NCBI RefSeq assembly: GCF_001742425.1
Contig: NZ_MJEH01000011.1
Coordinates: 62,001-126,000, forward strand
DNA length: 64,000 nucleotides
Reading direction: 5' to 3'
From: Bacillus solimangrovi
Lineage (GTDB): Bacteria > Bacillota > Bacilli > Bacillales > Bacillaceae_N
In this document: positions 52,104-61,532 of the stretch, one piece after another
Layout: every line of letters starts with the position of its first letter
How positions within the stretch are numbered: position 1 is the stretch's first letter
Notes under the pieces: model-generated
What the model was told of the DNA's origin: nothing
The model's database searches: none
What the model saw: the letters and a program-made list of their open reading frames with translations, nothing else
Program-made: the position numbers and the translations under genes

Positions 52104-52353
52104 ATGACTATCTATAATTATTCTGTAAAAGATGCAAAAGGCAATTACACTCCGTTAAGTAAATATGAAGGTAAACCTCTAATGATCGTGAATACTAAAA
52201 ACAGAGCATCTAGACTTACTTGAAGGTCAAGAAATTAAATGGAATTTCACGAAATTTTTAGTTGTTCGAAATGGTGAAGTCTTAAAACGTTTCGAATCAC
52301 CAATTGATCCTCTTGCAATGCATGGTGATATTGAGAAATTATTGAATGTATAA
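52104..52353 (+). pseudogene. Glutathione peroxidase-like gene inactivated by internal deletion
   Basis: The N-terminus MTIYNYSVKDAKGNYTPLSK, then YEGKPLMIVNT, is that of Gpx/BsaA peroxidases. It then runs out of frame to a stop at 52221. The true C-terminus is in another frame from about 52200: EHLDLLEGQEIKWNFTKFLV, then NGEVLKRFESP and HGDIEKLLNV, stop at 52353. About 85 internal codons are gone, including the catalytic Cys and the FPCNQF-type segment, so neither piece can be active. The ribosome site GGGAGAAGG and the start survive, suggesting a fairly recent loss. Confidence 0.85.
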
Positions 52354-52367
52354 GGAGATAGTAACAT

Positions 52368-52835
52368 ATGAAGATAGATTCTCTTGTAATTAACGAGGCA
52401 AATATTACCGAAGCAGTGTATGACCTTCTATTATTAGCAGATCCATCACGCGAAACAATAAATGATTATCTCACTAGAGGAAAGTGTTATACTGCTTACT
52501 TCGAACGTGAACTCATAGGTATTTACGTATTGATCCAAACACGACCAAAAACAATTGAAATTGTAAATATCGCTGTTAATCCAAAATATCATAAGCAAGG
52601 GATCGGAAGAAGATTAATTGAGGATGCAATTCAGAAAGCACGTAACATGAATGTTCATACAATTGAAATTGGCACTGGAAATTCAAGCATTCACCAACTA
52701 GGTCTTTATCAAAAATGTGGATTTCGAATATGTGGGATTGATTACGACTTTTTCATTCGTCATTATGATGAAGAGATCTATGAAAATGGTATTCAATGTA
52801 CAGATATGATTCGCCTAAGGATGGCTTTATTATAA
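52368..52835 (+). CDS. GNAT-family N-acetyltransferase (YvbK-like)
   Basis: A 155-residue acetyltransferase. The acetyl-CoA binding motif A is clear: IVNIAVNPKYHKQGIGRRLI (Q/R-x-x-G-x-G/A near residues 72-82), followed by LGLYQKCGFRICGIDYDFF, typical of motif B. The end NGIQCTDMIRLRMAL resembles B. subtilis YvbK and related AAC(6')-like enzymes. The substrate is unknown. It begins 14 nt after the end of the broken peroxidase gene, with AAGGAGAT upstream, so both were probably in one transcript. Confidence 0.83.
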   Translation: MKIDSLVINEANITEAVYDLLLLADPSRETINDYLTRGKCYTAYFERELIGIYVLIQTRPKTIEIVNIAVNPKYHKQGIGRRLIEDAIQKARNMNVHTIEIGTGNSSIHQLGLYQKCGFRICGIDYDFFIRHYDEEIYENGIQCTDMIRLRMALL

Positions 52836-53036
52836 TTTCAGCTTAAATCATCCTTTGTGTTGATATACAAATAGTCAGTTTAGTACTTCCAAATGAATTA
52901 ATAGTTGCTTGAAAATATGTACCATGTTTTTTACTTGCATTAAAAAGACAATAAAAAATCACCGTAGTAATGCTCACTTTACTATGGGCAGTTAAGGAAA
53001 AAATTTTTTTGTTTTATTTTAACTAAAAATCATAAA

Positions 53037-53066
53037 AACCAGTCTCCGTTTGATAAGAGACTGGTT
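53037..53066 (-). terminator. Terminator of resDE
   Basis: 10-bp perfect stem AACCAGTCTC / GAGACTGGTT with a 10-nt loop, followed on the minus strand by TTTTATGATTTTT. It lies about 20 bp beyond the resE stop. Confidence 0.85.
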
Positions 53067-53083
53067 CTTATTACAATTCTAAA

Positions 53084-54868
53084 TTATTGCTTAGGCAATA
53101 AAAATGAAAATGTCGTTCCTTCGTTAATTTTACTATGTACAGAGATACGTCCTTTATGTGCCTCAACAATATTTCTTGCAATTGCAAGTCCTAATCCAGT
53201 ACCACTTCTTCCCCTAGTTCTAGCTTTGTCTGCTTTGTAGAATCGCTCGAACACAAACGGAAGATCCTCCTCTGGAATACCTGAACCTGAATCACTAACA
53301 TCTATTCTAACATTGTCATCCAAATTCTCCATTGATACTGCTACCTTACCACCCTCGGATGTGTGCCGAATCGCATTGTCAATTAAGTTTGTTAGCACTT
53401 GCTCGATTCGATCTGGATCAAACATTAACGTGCGTGCACTTTCATCTGTATTTGATACAAGTTCGATCTTCTTATCTTTCGCAAGTCCTTGAAATTTACG
53501 TACGACACGATTTATAAAGTCTGATACGTTCACTTCACTAGAATTTAATTGAATATGCCCTGCTTCCATTCGAGCAAGGTCTAACAATTCATTTACGAGA
53601 CGACCCATACGTAATGATTCATCATATATTATTTTCGCAATTTCTTTCTTTTCATCCTCTGAACCTGCAATATCATCGATAATCGCTTCACTATATCCTT
53701 GAAGCATCGAGATTGGTGTTCTTAATTCGTGCGAAACATTTGCAATGAAATCTTTACGAAGTTTGTCTAGTCTACGTTCTTCTGTCATATCTCGAAGTAC
53801 AGCAACCGCTCCTCGAACAAAACTTTCATCATACAACGGTGTGATCAAAATAACCCAACTTCTTCCTTGAAGGATCATCTCAATGATTTGCTCCTGCTCT
53901 TCCTTTATTACTTTTCGTAAAATCTGCTTTAATTCATCGGGTAATACTTGCATCTCTAAAAATTCTTCATTCTTACGCTCATAGTAATAAGCTTCAAGAA
54001 ATCTCGTTGCAGGTGGGTTCGAAACGAGAATGTTTCCTTTTCGATTCATCGTAATAACCCCATCTGCCATACTCTTTAAGATACTTGAGAGCTGTTCCTT
54101 CTCGTGATTTAAGGCATTAATATGAAAAGAAAGTTGCCTGCCCATACGATTAAAGGCAAGTGCCAGTTCACCAATTTCATCATGAGTAAGAATCGGAACT
54201 TTTGTATCAAATTCTCCTCGTGCTACTTCAAAGGCCGCTTCCCTCATTTTTCGTAATGGTGCTGTAATTCTTGTCGAAAGAAAGAAAGCAAAGATCGTCG
54301 TTAGAACGATTGCAATGAACGCACTCAACAAAATGATACGAGTCGTTTGTTTCGTCGTTTGACTGACGATGTCAAGTGACTGATAAATAAATACAGCACC
54401 TGTTTCTTTCCCATAAGCTGTAATTGGCACACCGACTAACATCATTTCCTCATTTAAACTTTCATTTCCCAATAATTTATCTGGTAAATAAGTCAATTTA
54501 CTAATTTTTTCTTGATGTTCAAGAACACTATCCAAATCTTCTTTATTTACAATATCGCTTATAGACAGATTTTCACTGACAGGATTGTTAAAAGCATGTA
54601 ATTGCTGGCTTTCACCCGTTACGATAAATAACTTCTCTGTAGAAGGGTCTACCATTTGTGCAACAAATTTAAGAGCAAGAGTTTGCTCATCCTGCTCGTC
54701 TACAATCATAGATATTTTTGAAGCTGTTTGGAAGAGTTGTCGCTCTGCTTCATTCACATGATAGGTTTCGAAAAATTCTAATAACAAAACTGTTATGATT
54801 GAAAGTACAAATGAAACGAGCAACAAGATGGTGAATGATAGCTTCCCAACTACACTACGCCAAAACAT
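53084..54868 (-). CDS. resE: ResE, redox-responsive sensor histidine kinase
   Basis: A 594-residue kinase. Membrane helices lie near 10-32 and 178-200 with an extracytoplasmic domain between. A HAMP domain (about 200-252, [12 protein letters not shown]-type region) and a PAS domain (about 258-360, [20 protein letters not shown]) follow. The dimerisation domain has the phospho-acceptor in [19 protein letters not shown], and the HATPase has [24 protein letters not shown] and [12 protein letters not shown]. It partners ResD, controlling anaerobic respiration and cytochrome genes. It overlaps the resD stop by one base. Confidence 0.93.
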   Translation of the reverse strand: MFWRSVVGKLSFTILLLVSFVLSIITVLLLEFFETYHVNEAERQLFQTASKISMIVDEQDEQTLALKFVAQMVDPSTEKLFIVTGESQQLHAFNNPVSENLSISDIVNKEDLDSVLEHQEKISKLTYLPDKLLGNESLNEEMMLVGVPITAYGKETGAVFIYQSLDIVSQTTKQTTRIILLSAFIAIVLTTIFAFFLSTRITAPLRKMREAAFEVARGEFDTKVPILTHDEIGELALAFNRMGRQLSFHINALNHEKEQLSSILKSMADGVITMNRKGNILVSNPPATRFLEAYYYERKNEEFLEMQVLPDELKQILRKVIKEEQEQIIEMILQGRSWVILITPLYDESFVRGAVAVLRDMTEERRLDKLRKDFIANVSHELRTPISMLQGYSEAIIDDIAGSEDEKKEIAKIIYDESLRMGRLVNELLDLARMEAGHIQLNSSEVNVSDFINRVVRKFQGLAKDKKIELVSNTDESARTLMFDPDRIEQVLTNLIDNAIRHTSEGGKVAVSMENLDDNVRIDVSDSGSGIPEEDLPFVFERFYKADKARTRGRSGTGLGLAIARNIVEAHKGRISVHSKINEGTTFSFLLPKQ

Positions 54869-55584
54869 TATTCACTCACAACCTCAAACTTGTAACCAAC
54901 CCCCCAAACAGTAACGATCATCTTCGCTGCTTGTGGAGAAACTTTATTGAGCTTTTCACGTAAACGTTTAACATGCGTATCAACAGTACGAAGATCACCA
55001 AAAAACTCATATTGCCATACTTCTTTAAGTAATTGTTCACGATCAAATACTTTATCTGGAGCTTTCGCTAGGAAATAGAGTAACTCATACTCTTTCGGCG
55101 TTAAGCTAACATCTTTGCCATCAGCCGTTACTCGATGTGCATCATTATCAATCGTTAAGTGTGGAAATACGACCAAGTCTTTCGTTTTCGTATCGGTTTG
55201 TAAAAACTTCGTAGGTGATGAACGACGCAACAACGCTTTCACACGTAATACGACCTCACGAGGGCTAAAAGGTTTGACAATGTAGTCATCAGTCCCTACC
55301 TCAAAACCTTGTACACGGTTAGCTTCTTCACCCTTTGCTGTTAACATCATAATTGGAGTAGCCTTCTTCTCTCTAATTTGCTTACAAACTTCAAGACCAT
55401 CCATTCCAGGCATCATTAAATCAAGGAGAATTAAATCATAATCATACTCAATTGCCTTTTGTAATGCTGTTTCACCATCTTCAGCTTCCTCAATCGTATA
55501 TTCTTCTCTCTCTAAGTACATTTTTAATAAGCGACGGATGCGCTCTTCATCATCTACAACTAAAATTTTCACATTATTATCCAT
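54868..55584 (-). CDS. resD: ResD, OmpR-family response regulator
   Basis: A 238-residue regulator nearly identical in layout to B. subtilis ResD. The receiver has [19 protein letters not shown], phospho-acceptor in [25 protein letters not shown] and [12 protein letters not shown]. The winged-helix output has [39 protein letters not shown] and [13 protein letters not shown] at 55584 gives the family N-terminus; 55590, closer to AAGGGG, adds two residues. A strong hairpin separates it from resC, so resDE needs its own promoter, as known in B. subtilis. Confidence 0.94.
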   Translation of the reverse strand: MDNNVKILVVDDEERIRRLLKMYLEREEYTIEEAEDGETALQKAIEYDYDLILLDLMMPGMDGLEVCKQIREKKATPIMMLTAKGEEANRVQGFEVGTDDYIVKPFSPREVVLRVKALLRRSSPTKFLQTDTKTKDLVVFPHLTIDNDAHRVTADGKDVSLTPKEYELLYFLAKAPDKVFDREQLLKEVWQYEFFGDLRTVDTHVKRLREKLNKVSPQAAKMIVTVWGVGYKFEVVSE

Positions 55585-55590
55585 TACCAT

Positions 55591-55883
55591 AAATCCCCTT
55601 TTCACAATTTAGATGTTATGTATTTCAAGACTCAGAATTTGTGTTATTAACAATACCCCTATTGTTAAATTAATAGAAACTTTATCAAATAAGCGTTACA
55701 TCTATCTAATATGTATTCTTATAAAGGTGAGCAAGTTTCACATTTGTATCCTGTCTATATACATTATCTCCTTATTTCTAATCTGCCTTATATATTACTA
55801 AACAACAGGAAGAAAGACAATGTTATTAACGTGTATTCCTAATTATAACCTTATCATCATTACGATTACAAAATTATCAAAGC
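55591..55883. other. resD upstream region, no gene seen
   Basis: About 290 AT-rich bases that should hold the resDE promoter. I see no open frame with a ribosome site and no clear operator. Because the terminator upstream is strong, transcription of resDE must mostly start here. Confidence 0.4.
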
Positions 55884-55926
55884 TAATAACAAAACGAGCT
55901 TATTCACTAAGCTCGTTTTGTTATTA
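55884..55926 (-). terminator. Strong hairpin after resC
   Basis: Perfect 19-bp stem TAATAACAAAACGAGCTTA / TAAGCTCGTTTTGTTATTA with a 5-nt loop. It lies 55 bp beyond the resC stop; the T-rich distal arm can act as the U-tract. Confidence 0.85.
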
Positions 55927-55980
55927 CTATATTGTAATTAATAGTTACGATGGTGAATGTGCTGAATGTTTAACCCATTT

Positions 55981-57174
55981 TTAAGCATATGAGTGTAGTC
56001 CAGCAATAACAAGATTTACTGCTACAAGGTTAAACATAATAATAGCGAACCCAATAACCGCAAGCCAAGCTGATTTCTCACCATGCCACCCTTTTGATAA
56101 GCGTAGGTGTAAAAATGCTGCATAGAATAACCATGTAATAAGAGCCCAAACTTCTTTTGGATCCCATCCCCAAAATCTTGTCCATGCAATTTGTGCCCAG
56201 ATCATAGCGAAGATAAGTGCACCTAATGTAAAAACTGGGAAACCGATTGTTACTGCACGGTAGCTTATCTCATCTACAAGTTGAGGATTAACATTTTTTA
56301 ACAACGGCTGCATTGCCGCTGCGATCCGCTTACGTAGAATTAAACGTAAAGATCCATAAAGTGCTAAACCAGCCAACAATGACCACAATAACGTATTAAA
56401 CTTCCTTGGAGCTTGTGCACCATTCATCCAAGAAGGTGCTTCAAATAATGGTCCAAACGTATCTTCAGTCAATAATTCACCATCTAACGGACCTACAATA
56501 GCTGGCATATTATAGACGAGCTCTGCCTCTTGGCCTGTTTCATTGATCCAATTAAACGTAGCTTCATAGTTCGTTGCAGAGAAAATAGATGTAATGATTA
56601 CGAATCCGAGTGTAGAAAGAATACTATATAAAATAAACTCTAACCAAAACGTTCGCTTACTAGACTTTGTTTGATCAACAACATGGATTAAGTAGATTAA
56701 ACCTGCACCAAAACTTATTGCTAGGATCGCCTCTCCTAACGCTGCTGTTGTTACATGAATATAAAGCCAGTGACTTTGTAGCGATGGAATCAACGGACTA
56801 ATATCTGTTGGAAACATGCTTGCATAAGCAATAATCAATAACGCTACAGGGAGAATAAACACCCCTAGTAGTGAAACCTGATAAATAAAGTAAATAAAGA
56901 TAAACGCAAAAACAAGCATCATTCCAAAGAATGTTGTATATTCAAACAAATTACTAACAGGTGCGTGACCTGATGCAATCCATCGTGTAATAAAATATCC
57001 AACTTGTGCAGTAAAACCAATTATTGTTAACGTAATACCGATTTTTCCTGCTTTATTTGTTTTTGCTTGTGAGTGTTTATCGCGAATTGCTCCACCGAAG
57101 AAAGCGGTAGCAATAAGGTAAATAACAAATGCAACATATAGTAACGTACTACTAATGTCAGCCAAGTTCCCCAC
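55981..57174 (-). CDS. resC: ResC, cytochrome c maturation protein (CcsA/CcsB family)
   Basis: A 397-residue membrane protein with about eight helices and the haem-handling tryptophan-rich motif [20 protein letters not shown] (WGWDPKE form). Conserved His residues lie in [17 protein letters not shown] and [16 protein letters not shown]. With ResB it forms the system II complex that carries haem across the membrane and attaches it to apocytochrome c. It is in the resABC operon, 45 bp after resB. Confidence 0.93.
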   Translation of the reverse strand: MGNLADISSTLLYVAFVIYLIATAFFGGAIRDKHSQAKTNKAGKIGITLTIIGFTAQVGYFITRWIASGHAPVSNLFEYTTFFGMMLVFAFIFIYFIYQVSLLGVFILPVALLIIAYASMFPTDISPLIPSLQSHWLYIHVTTAALGEAILAISFGAGLIYLIHVVDQTKSSKRTFWLEFILYSILSTLGFVIITSIFSATNYEATFNWINETGQEAELVYNMPAIVGPLDGELLTEDTFGPLFEAPSWMNGAQAPRKFNTLLWSLLAGLALYGSLRLILRKRIAAAMQPLLKNVNPQLVDEISYRAVTIGFPVFTLGALIFAMIWAQIAWTRFWGWDPKEVWALITWLFYAAFLHLRLSKGWHGEKSAWLAVIGFAIIMFNLVAVNLVIAGLHSYA

Positions 57175-57219
57175 CTCATATTCCCTCCTTTTTTACAAGT
57201 TTCTCTGTTTCGAAGACAC

Positions 57220-58827
57220 TTAACTCATTTTCTTATCTTTTTTATCTTCTGATTGGTCAATTGGCATATTTATGTCTGTACCTATAAGTGCAAATTCTAT
57301 GTCCTTCTTCAAACCAAACCAGTTTTTATTCGTATGGCCAGCAATCCATACTTCCCCTTGCTTACGCTTCAACCAAATGCGACGGTGGTTCCAGTACATC
57401 CCTTGAATGACACCTAACATAAAGATTACACCACCAATACCTATAATCCACAATGTCCGATCTAGACGTATTGTTAATGCAGTCGCATTTTGAGTATCTA
57501 TACCAGAAAATGACATTTTGTAATCATTGTCACCAATTGGTTCTACGTTTAGTCGAATACCTACAAAACTAATTTCGCCTTCTGGTGTCTCAGGTGTAAA
57601 CATCTTAAACACAAATGCTGGGTTATTCGGTAGACGTGTCTGTGTTGCTGGATTCCCGTCCTCATCAAAGTAAAAGTCGGGAAAATAATTCATTAGTTCT
57701 ACTCGATAGCCATTTCCTAAATCATAGACTTGTTCTGGCTCTTCTAACATAACAGTTAAATCTCCAAATGTCTCCCCAGTTTGCTTATTCTCTAACTCAA
57801 AAGACATACTCTTAAATTCATCTAGCTTATAGCTAACTTGATATACAGCAAAGCCCTCAAATTTAAGCGGTTCGTTTACACGAATTTCGTGTGACTTCAC
57901 TTCTTCAAGTTCTGCTTCTTGTCCAGGAAGACGACTGTCATTCGTTTTGTATAGTGTGACATTTGTTTGAAAGTTCTTCGCTGTGCCCATACCAACTTCA
58001 AACCCATCTTCCTCGCTATACAATTCTCTTACAAAACCATTACTTTGCAGATAATACTCTCCATCCGTTCCTGGAATAGCTTTCGTCTCTCCATCTCTTA
58101 ACCATAAAGTTTCATCAATATACATGCCTGGGAAGAAACGCAGCATCGCACCAATTAAGAAGATAATGAGACCAATATGATTCACATACGGACCCCAACG
58201 AGAGAACCGTCCCTTCTCTGCAAGAAGATTGCCATCTTTTTCACGAATATGGTAACGTTTCTTTTTAAGAGCTTCTTCTATTTGGTTATATGAACTCTCA
58301 GAATTTGCTGTCTCTGTAACACCAAATACACGTTGTCGTTTTAAGAAATTATCATGTTTCTTCTCACTTTGGTTTTTTAAAGCTCGATGCAACGGTATAA
58401 CTCGGTCTAAGCTACAAATAACTAATGAAATCGCAATTGAAGCGACCATCAGCATGTACCACCATGAACCGTATAAGTTATGAAAACCAAGTGTGTAATA
58501 AAGCTTTCCAACGAAACCATATTCTTTCTCATAGAAAATAGCTGGTGATTCTGTAGGCGGTATGTACATTTCTTGCGGTAATATCGTTCCTAGTGAAGAT
58601 GCTACCAATGTTATTACAATTAACCAGACCCCAACCTTAACAGAAGAAAAAAAGTTCCATATTTTATCCACTATTGTCTTTTTATATGTCTGTGAACGAC
58701 GTGCACTACCATCATAACGCATGTCTAATAATTCTTTATCAACTTCTTCTAGTGGATTCCCGCATGACTCACAAAGTAGTGTTCCGTGAGGGTTGACATG
58801 CCCACATTGACATTTCACTTTCTCCAT
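57220..58827 (-). CDS. resB: ResB, cytochrome c maturation protein (Ccs1 family)
   Basis: A 535-residue protein with a cytoplasmic zinc-ribbon-like N-terminus (CQCGHVNPHGTLLCESCGNP, two CxxC-type pairs) ahead of the first helix (FFSSVKVGVWLIVITLVASS). Three further helices and a large outer domain (about 245-450) carry WGPYVNHIGLIIFLIGAMLR and GFAVYQVSYKLDEF. It works with ResC in system II haem attachment. It lies 34 bp after resA. The N-terminal ribbon also occurs, to my knowledge, in other Bacillus ResB proteins. Confidence 0.93.
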   Translation of the reverse strand: MEKVKCQCGHVNPHGTLLCESCGNPLEEVDKELLDMRYDGSARRSQTYKKTIVDKIWNFFSSVKVGVWLIVITLVASSLGTILPQEMYIPPTESPAIFYEKEYGFVGKLYYTLGFHNLYGSWWYMLMVASIAISLVICSLDRVIPLHRALKNQSEKKHDNFLKRQRVFGVTETANSESSYNQIEEALKKKRYHIREKDGNLLAEKGRFSRWGPYVNHIGLIIFLIGAMLRFFPGMYIDETLWLRDGETKAIPGTDGEYYLQSNGFVRELYSEEDGFEVGMGTAKNFQTNVTLYKTNDSRLPGQEAELEEVKSHEIRVNEPLKFEGFAVYQVSYKLDEFKSMSFELENKQTGETFGDLTVMLEEPEQVYDLGNGYRVELMNYFPDFYFDEDGNPATQTRLPNNPAFVFKMFTPETPEGEISFVGIRLNVEPIGDNDYKMSFSGIDTQNATALTIRLDRTLWIIGIGGVIFMLGVIQGMYWNHRRIWLKRKQGEVWIAGHTNKNWFGLKKDIEFALIGTDINMPIDQSEDKKDKKMS

Positions 58828-58861
58828 GGTCTCACCTCAAATCATTATCCACGAACAATTG

Positions 58862-59383
58862 TTATGGTTTTATTCGTTCCATGTGGGCTCTAATCATCTC
58901 TTCAGTTAATGTGCCTGTAATCGTATCAACGACTTCATGTTCTTTATTTAATAATACTGTAGTCGGTAATGGGTTGATTCCAAACGCATCAACAACTTCT
59001 CCATCCTTGTCTAGTAAGATTGGAAATGATAAACCAAAGCGTTCTTTGAACTTTTCAACTGCCAGCTTTGATTCTCCCACATTTACAGCGAGAATTTCAA
59101 CATCTTTTGCACTATATTCAGGATATAAATTTTCCATATAAGGCATCTCTTTTTCACATGGCTTACACCATGTACCCCAGAAGTTAAGGAATATTCCTTT
59201 CCCTTCATAATCACTTAACTGTACCTTTTCCCCTTGTAAATTTTCCAAGATAAAGTCAGGTGCTTTTTCTCCCTTTTTAACAATCTCATTATTAGCGAAG
59301 AAGTTCGTATAGAAAGTGAAACCTAGAGCACTGGCTAGTACTAGTAAAATCACCGTTCTAACTACTAAACGGCGCTGTTTCAT
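58862..59383 (-). CDS. resA: ResA, membrane-anchored thiol-disulfide oxidoreductase
   Basis: A 173-residue thioredoxin-fold protein with an N-terminal membrane anchor (TVILLVLASALGFTFYTNFF). The active site is FWGTWCKPCEKEMPYME (CKPC in place of CEPC of B. subtilis), and GINPLPTTVLLNKE contains the cis-proline. It reduces the disulfide of apocytochrome c so that haem can be attached by ResBC. It is the first gene of resABC. Confidence 0.93.
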   Translation of the reverse strand: MKQRRLVVRTVILLVLASALGFTFYTNFFANNEIVKKGEKAPDFILENLQGEKVQLSDYEGKGIFLNFWGTWCKPCEKEMPYMENLYPEYSAKDVEILAVNVGESKLAVEKFKERFGLSFPILLDKDGEVVDAFGINPLPTTVLLNKEHEVVDTITGTLTEEMIRAHMERIKP

Positions 59384-59452
59384 CGTGATCTCCCCTATCT
59401 TTAAAACCTAGTCTTAAGTATAGCATTTAACACGTTGACTATAGTGTAAATA

Positions 59453-60181
59453 TTATGAAGGTTGTGTGACAGCAAGTGCACGCATTCTTTTCACTTCTTT
59501 TGGACTTAATTCACGTATATCACCAGTGTTCATACCAATCAAGTTAAGGAAACCATACTGTTCGCGTTTAAGCTTTTTAATTGGATAACCTATCGCCTCA
59601 AACATACGACGTACTTGACGATTACGTCCTTCATGTATCGTAACTTGAACAATTGCTGTTTGCTTCTTCTTATCTATTGATAATACTTTTACTTTAGCAG
59701 GTGCTGTCATTCCATCTTCTAGCTTCACACCTTTTTGTAGCCTTTTAATTTCTTCACGTGTTGGTATTCCTTCAGTTTTTGCAATATATACTTTATCAAT
59801 TTGATACTTTGGGTGCATAAGTGTATTTGCAAATTCACCATCGTTCGTCAACAAAATTAAACCTGATGTATCATAATCTAACCGTCCAACTGGATAGATT
59901 CTTTCTGGCATCTCTGGGAAAAAGTCCAACACTGTTTTTCGACCTTTATCATCTGATACAGCAGAAATAACTCCTGTTGGCTTATATAAAAGGAAATATA
60001 CAGGTTCAGCTTTCTCAACTGTCACTCCATTTACTTGGATTTCATCATTTGTTGTTACTTTCGTTCCTAGTTCTGTCACAACCTTACCGTTTACTTTCAC
60101 CTTGCCTTCTTTTATTAAACCTTCTGCTTTTCTTCTTGATGTTACACCCGCTTGGGCAATAACCTTTTGTAATCGTTCCAT
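59453..60181 (-). CDS. rluB: 23S rRNA pseudouridine synthase RluB
   Basis: A 242-residue protein. An S4 RNA-binding domain (MERLQKVIAQAGVTSRRKAE) and an RsuA/RluB catalytic domain with GRLDYDTSGLILLTNDG (catalytic Asp near residue 103) are present, followed by the conserved HEGRNRQVRRMFEAIGYPI. It forms a pseudouridine in helix 89 of 23S rRNA (E. coli U2605 equivalent). Its place between spmB and resA is the same as ypuL in B. subtilis. Confidence 0.93.
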   Translation of the reverse strand: MERLQKVIAQAGVTSRRKAEGLIKEGKVKVNGKVVTELGTKVTTNDEIQVNGVTVEKAEPVYFLLYKPTGVISAVSDDKGRKTVLDFFPEMPERIYPVGRLDYDTSGLILLTNDGEFANTLMHPKYQIDKVYIAKTEGIPTREEIKRLQKGVKLEDGMTAPAKVKVLSIDKKKQTAIVQVTIHEGRNRQVRRMFEAIGYPIKKLKREQYGFLNLIGMNTGDIRELSPKEVKRMRALAVTQPS

Positions 60182-60326
60182 GCATTTTCACCTCTTGTAT
60201 CATCTTACTCTTTCAATATTGTTTTCTCAAGCTTTCTGAAAAACACTTCTAAAAGTAGATGAACTCCCGTTAGTATAATTATTAATTGTCGAGAAAATAT
60301 GAAGCTATTCTCTGTAACAAACAAAA

Positions 60327-60358
60327 AACGTTTACCATTCATTTAAACGGTAAACGTT
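60327..60358 (-). terminator. Terminator of dacB-spmA-spmB
   Basis: Stem AACGTTTACC / GGTAAACGTT with a 12-nt loop; the minus strand continues into TTTTTTGTTTG. It lies about 10 bp after the spmB stop. Confidence 0.85.
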
Positions 60359-60367
60359 CAATCGCTA

Positions 60368-60907
60368 TTATTTTAACCCAAAAACGAGTGAAACGACAAC
60401 AATTGATACAATTGCACCAATTATATCTGCTAGTAAACCCACTTTTAAAGCATTTCCCATTTTTTTAATTCCAACTGCACCAAAGTAAACAGTGAGTATG
60501 TATAATGTCGTATCCGTACTGCCTTGCATCGTTGAAGCTAGACGACCTATAAATGAATCTGCTCCATATGTTGAAATTAGGTCACTTGTTATCCCAAGTG
60601 CAGCTGTGCCTGATATTGGACGCATCATCGCAAGAGGGATAATTTCAGGTGGAACACCTATCGCTTCAAGAAATGGACGTACAAATGAAATGATAAAATC
60701 TAACACACCAGAAGCACGAAACATCGCAATTGCAACAAACATGCCTACTAAATACGGAATGATTGAGATTGCAATTTTAATCCCTTCCTTGCCACCGTCA
60801 ACGAAACTTTCATATACAGGTGTACGGCGGTACAAACCGTATAATAACACGATACTTATGAGCGCAGGGATTAACCATAGAGATACTTGAGACAAAATTG
60901 CCATCAT
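60368..60907 (-). CDS. spmB: SpmB, spore maturation protein B
   Basis: A 179-residue nucleoside-recognition (Gate) domain membrane protein: YESFVDGGKEGIKIAISIIP, MMRPISGTAALGITSDLI and GRLASTMQGSTDTTLYILTV are its landmarks. With SpmA it is needed for full core dehydration of spores. It is the last gene of the dacB-spmA-spmB operon, 40 bp after spmA. Confidence 0.93.
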   Translation of the reverse strand: MMAILSQVSLWLIPALISIVLLYGLYRRTPVYESFVDGGKEGIKIAISIIPYLVGMFVAIAMFRASGVLDFIISFVRPFLEAIGVPPEIIPLAMMRPISGTAALGITSDLISTYGADSFIGRLASTMQGSTDTTLYILTVYFGAVGIKKMGNALKVGLLADIIGAIVSIVVVSLVFGLK

Positions 60908-60947
60908 CTTTCCCCCTTACGCATCAAAATTATCTTTCTTTAATTGT

Positions 60948-61532
60948 CTAATTCCTCTTTTCACTATAAAAGAACCATCGATCAATAAGTAATGCACCAA
61001 TCGTAGAACAAAGTGTCGCAACAATCGTTGTTAACACAATTTCTGTAGGAGCAACTGAGCCATAATTAATCCGAATTGCAATAACGGTCGTAGGAATGAG
61101 TGTTAAGCTTGACGTATTTAACGCTAGGAAAGTAACCATTGATCGACTCGCTTCATCGCTACCACCATTCAACATTTTCAACTGTTCCATTGCTTTAATA
61201 CCTAATGGTGTTGCTGCATTACCTAACCCAAACATGTTAGCTGTCATATTAGATAAAATATAACCGAATGCGGGATGATCTGGTGGTACTTCAGGGAATA
61301 TCCTTCTTACAAGTGGCCTACATAACTTTGAAAATCGGTCAAGCAATCCTGATTGTTGAGCAATCTCCATAAGCCCTAGCCAGAAGACAAGTACACTTAT
61401 GAGTGCTATGCTTACCGTCACGGCTTCTTTCGCTCCTGAAAAAATTGCTTCATTTACCTCTGTCATTGTTCCATTAATCATTGCATAAATCACACTAATC
61501 AAGATCATTCCAGCCCAAATTAAATTAACCAC
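60948..61532 (-). CDS. spmA: SpmA, spore maturation protein A
   Basis: A 194-residue Gate-domain membrane protein, with NEAIFSGAKEAVTVSIALIS, FGYILSNMTANMFGLGNAAT and MVTFLALNTSSLTLIPTTVI. GTG start at 61532 overlaps dacB by 8 nt. It acts with SpmB and DacB in the mother cell to shape the cortex and dehydrate the spore. Confidence 0.93.
   Translation of the reverse strand: MVNLIWAGMILISVIYAMINGTMTEVNEAIFSGAKEAVTVSIALISVLVFWLGLMEIAQQSGLLDRFSKLCRPLVRRIFPEVPPDHPAFGYILSNMTANMFGLGNAATPLGIKAMEQLKMLNGGSDEASRSMVTFLALNTSSLTLIPTTVIAIRINYGSVAPTEIVLTTIVATLCSTIGALLIDRWFFYSEKRN

Noticed and set aside
52836-53036. Terminator for the acetyltransferase gene at about 52960-52990 (CCGTAGTAA / TTACTATGG)
   Set aside because: The stem is plausible but the T-run starts about 15 nt after it, so it is not a normal intrinsic terminator.
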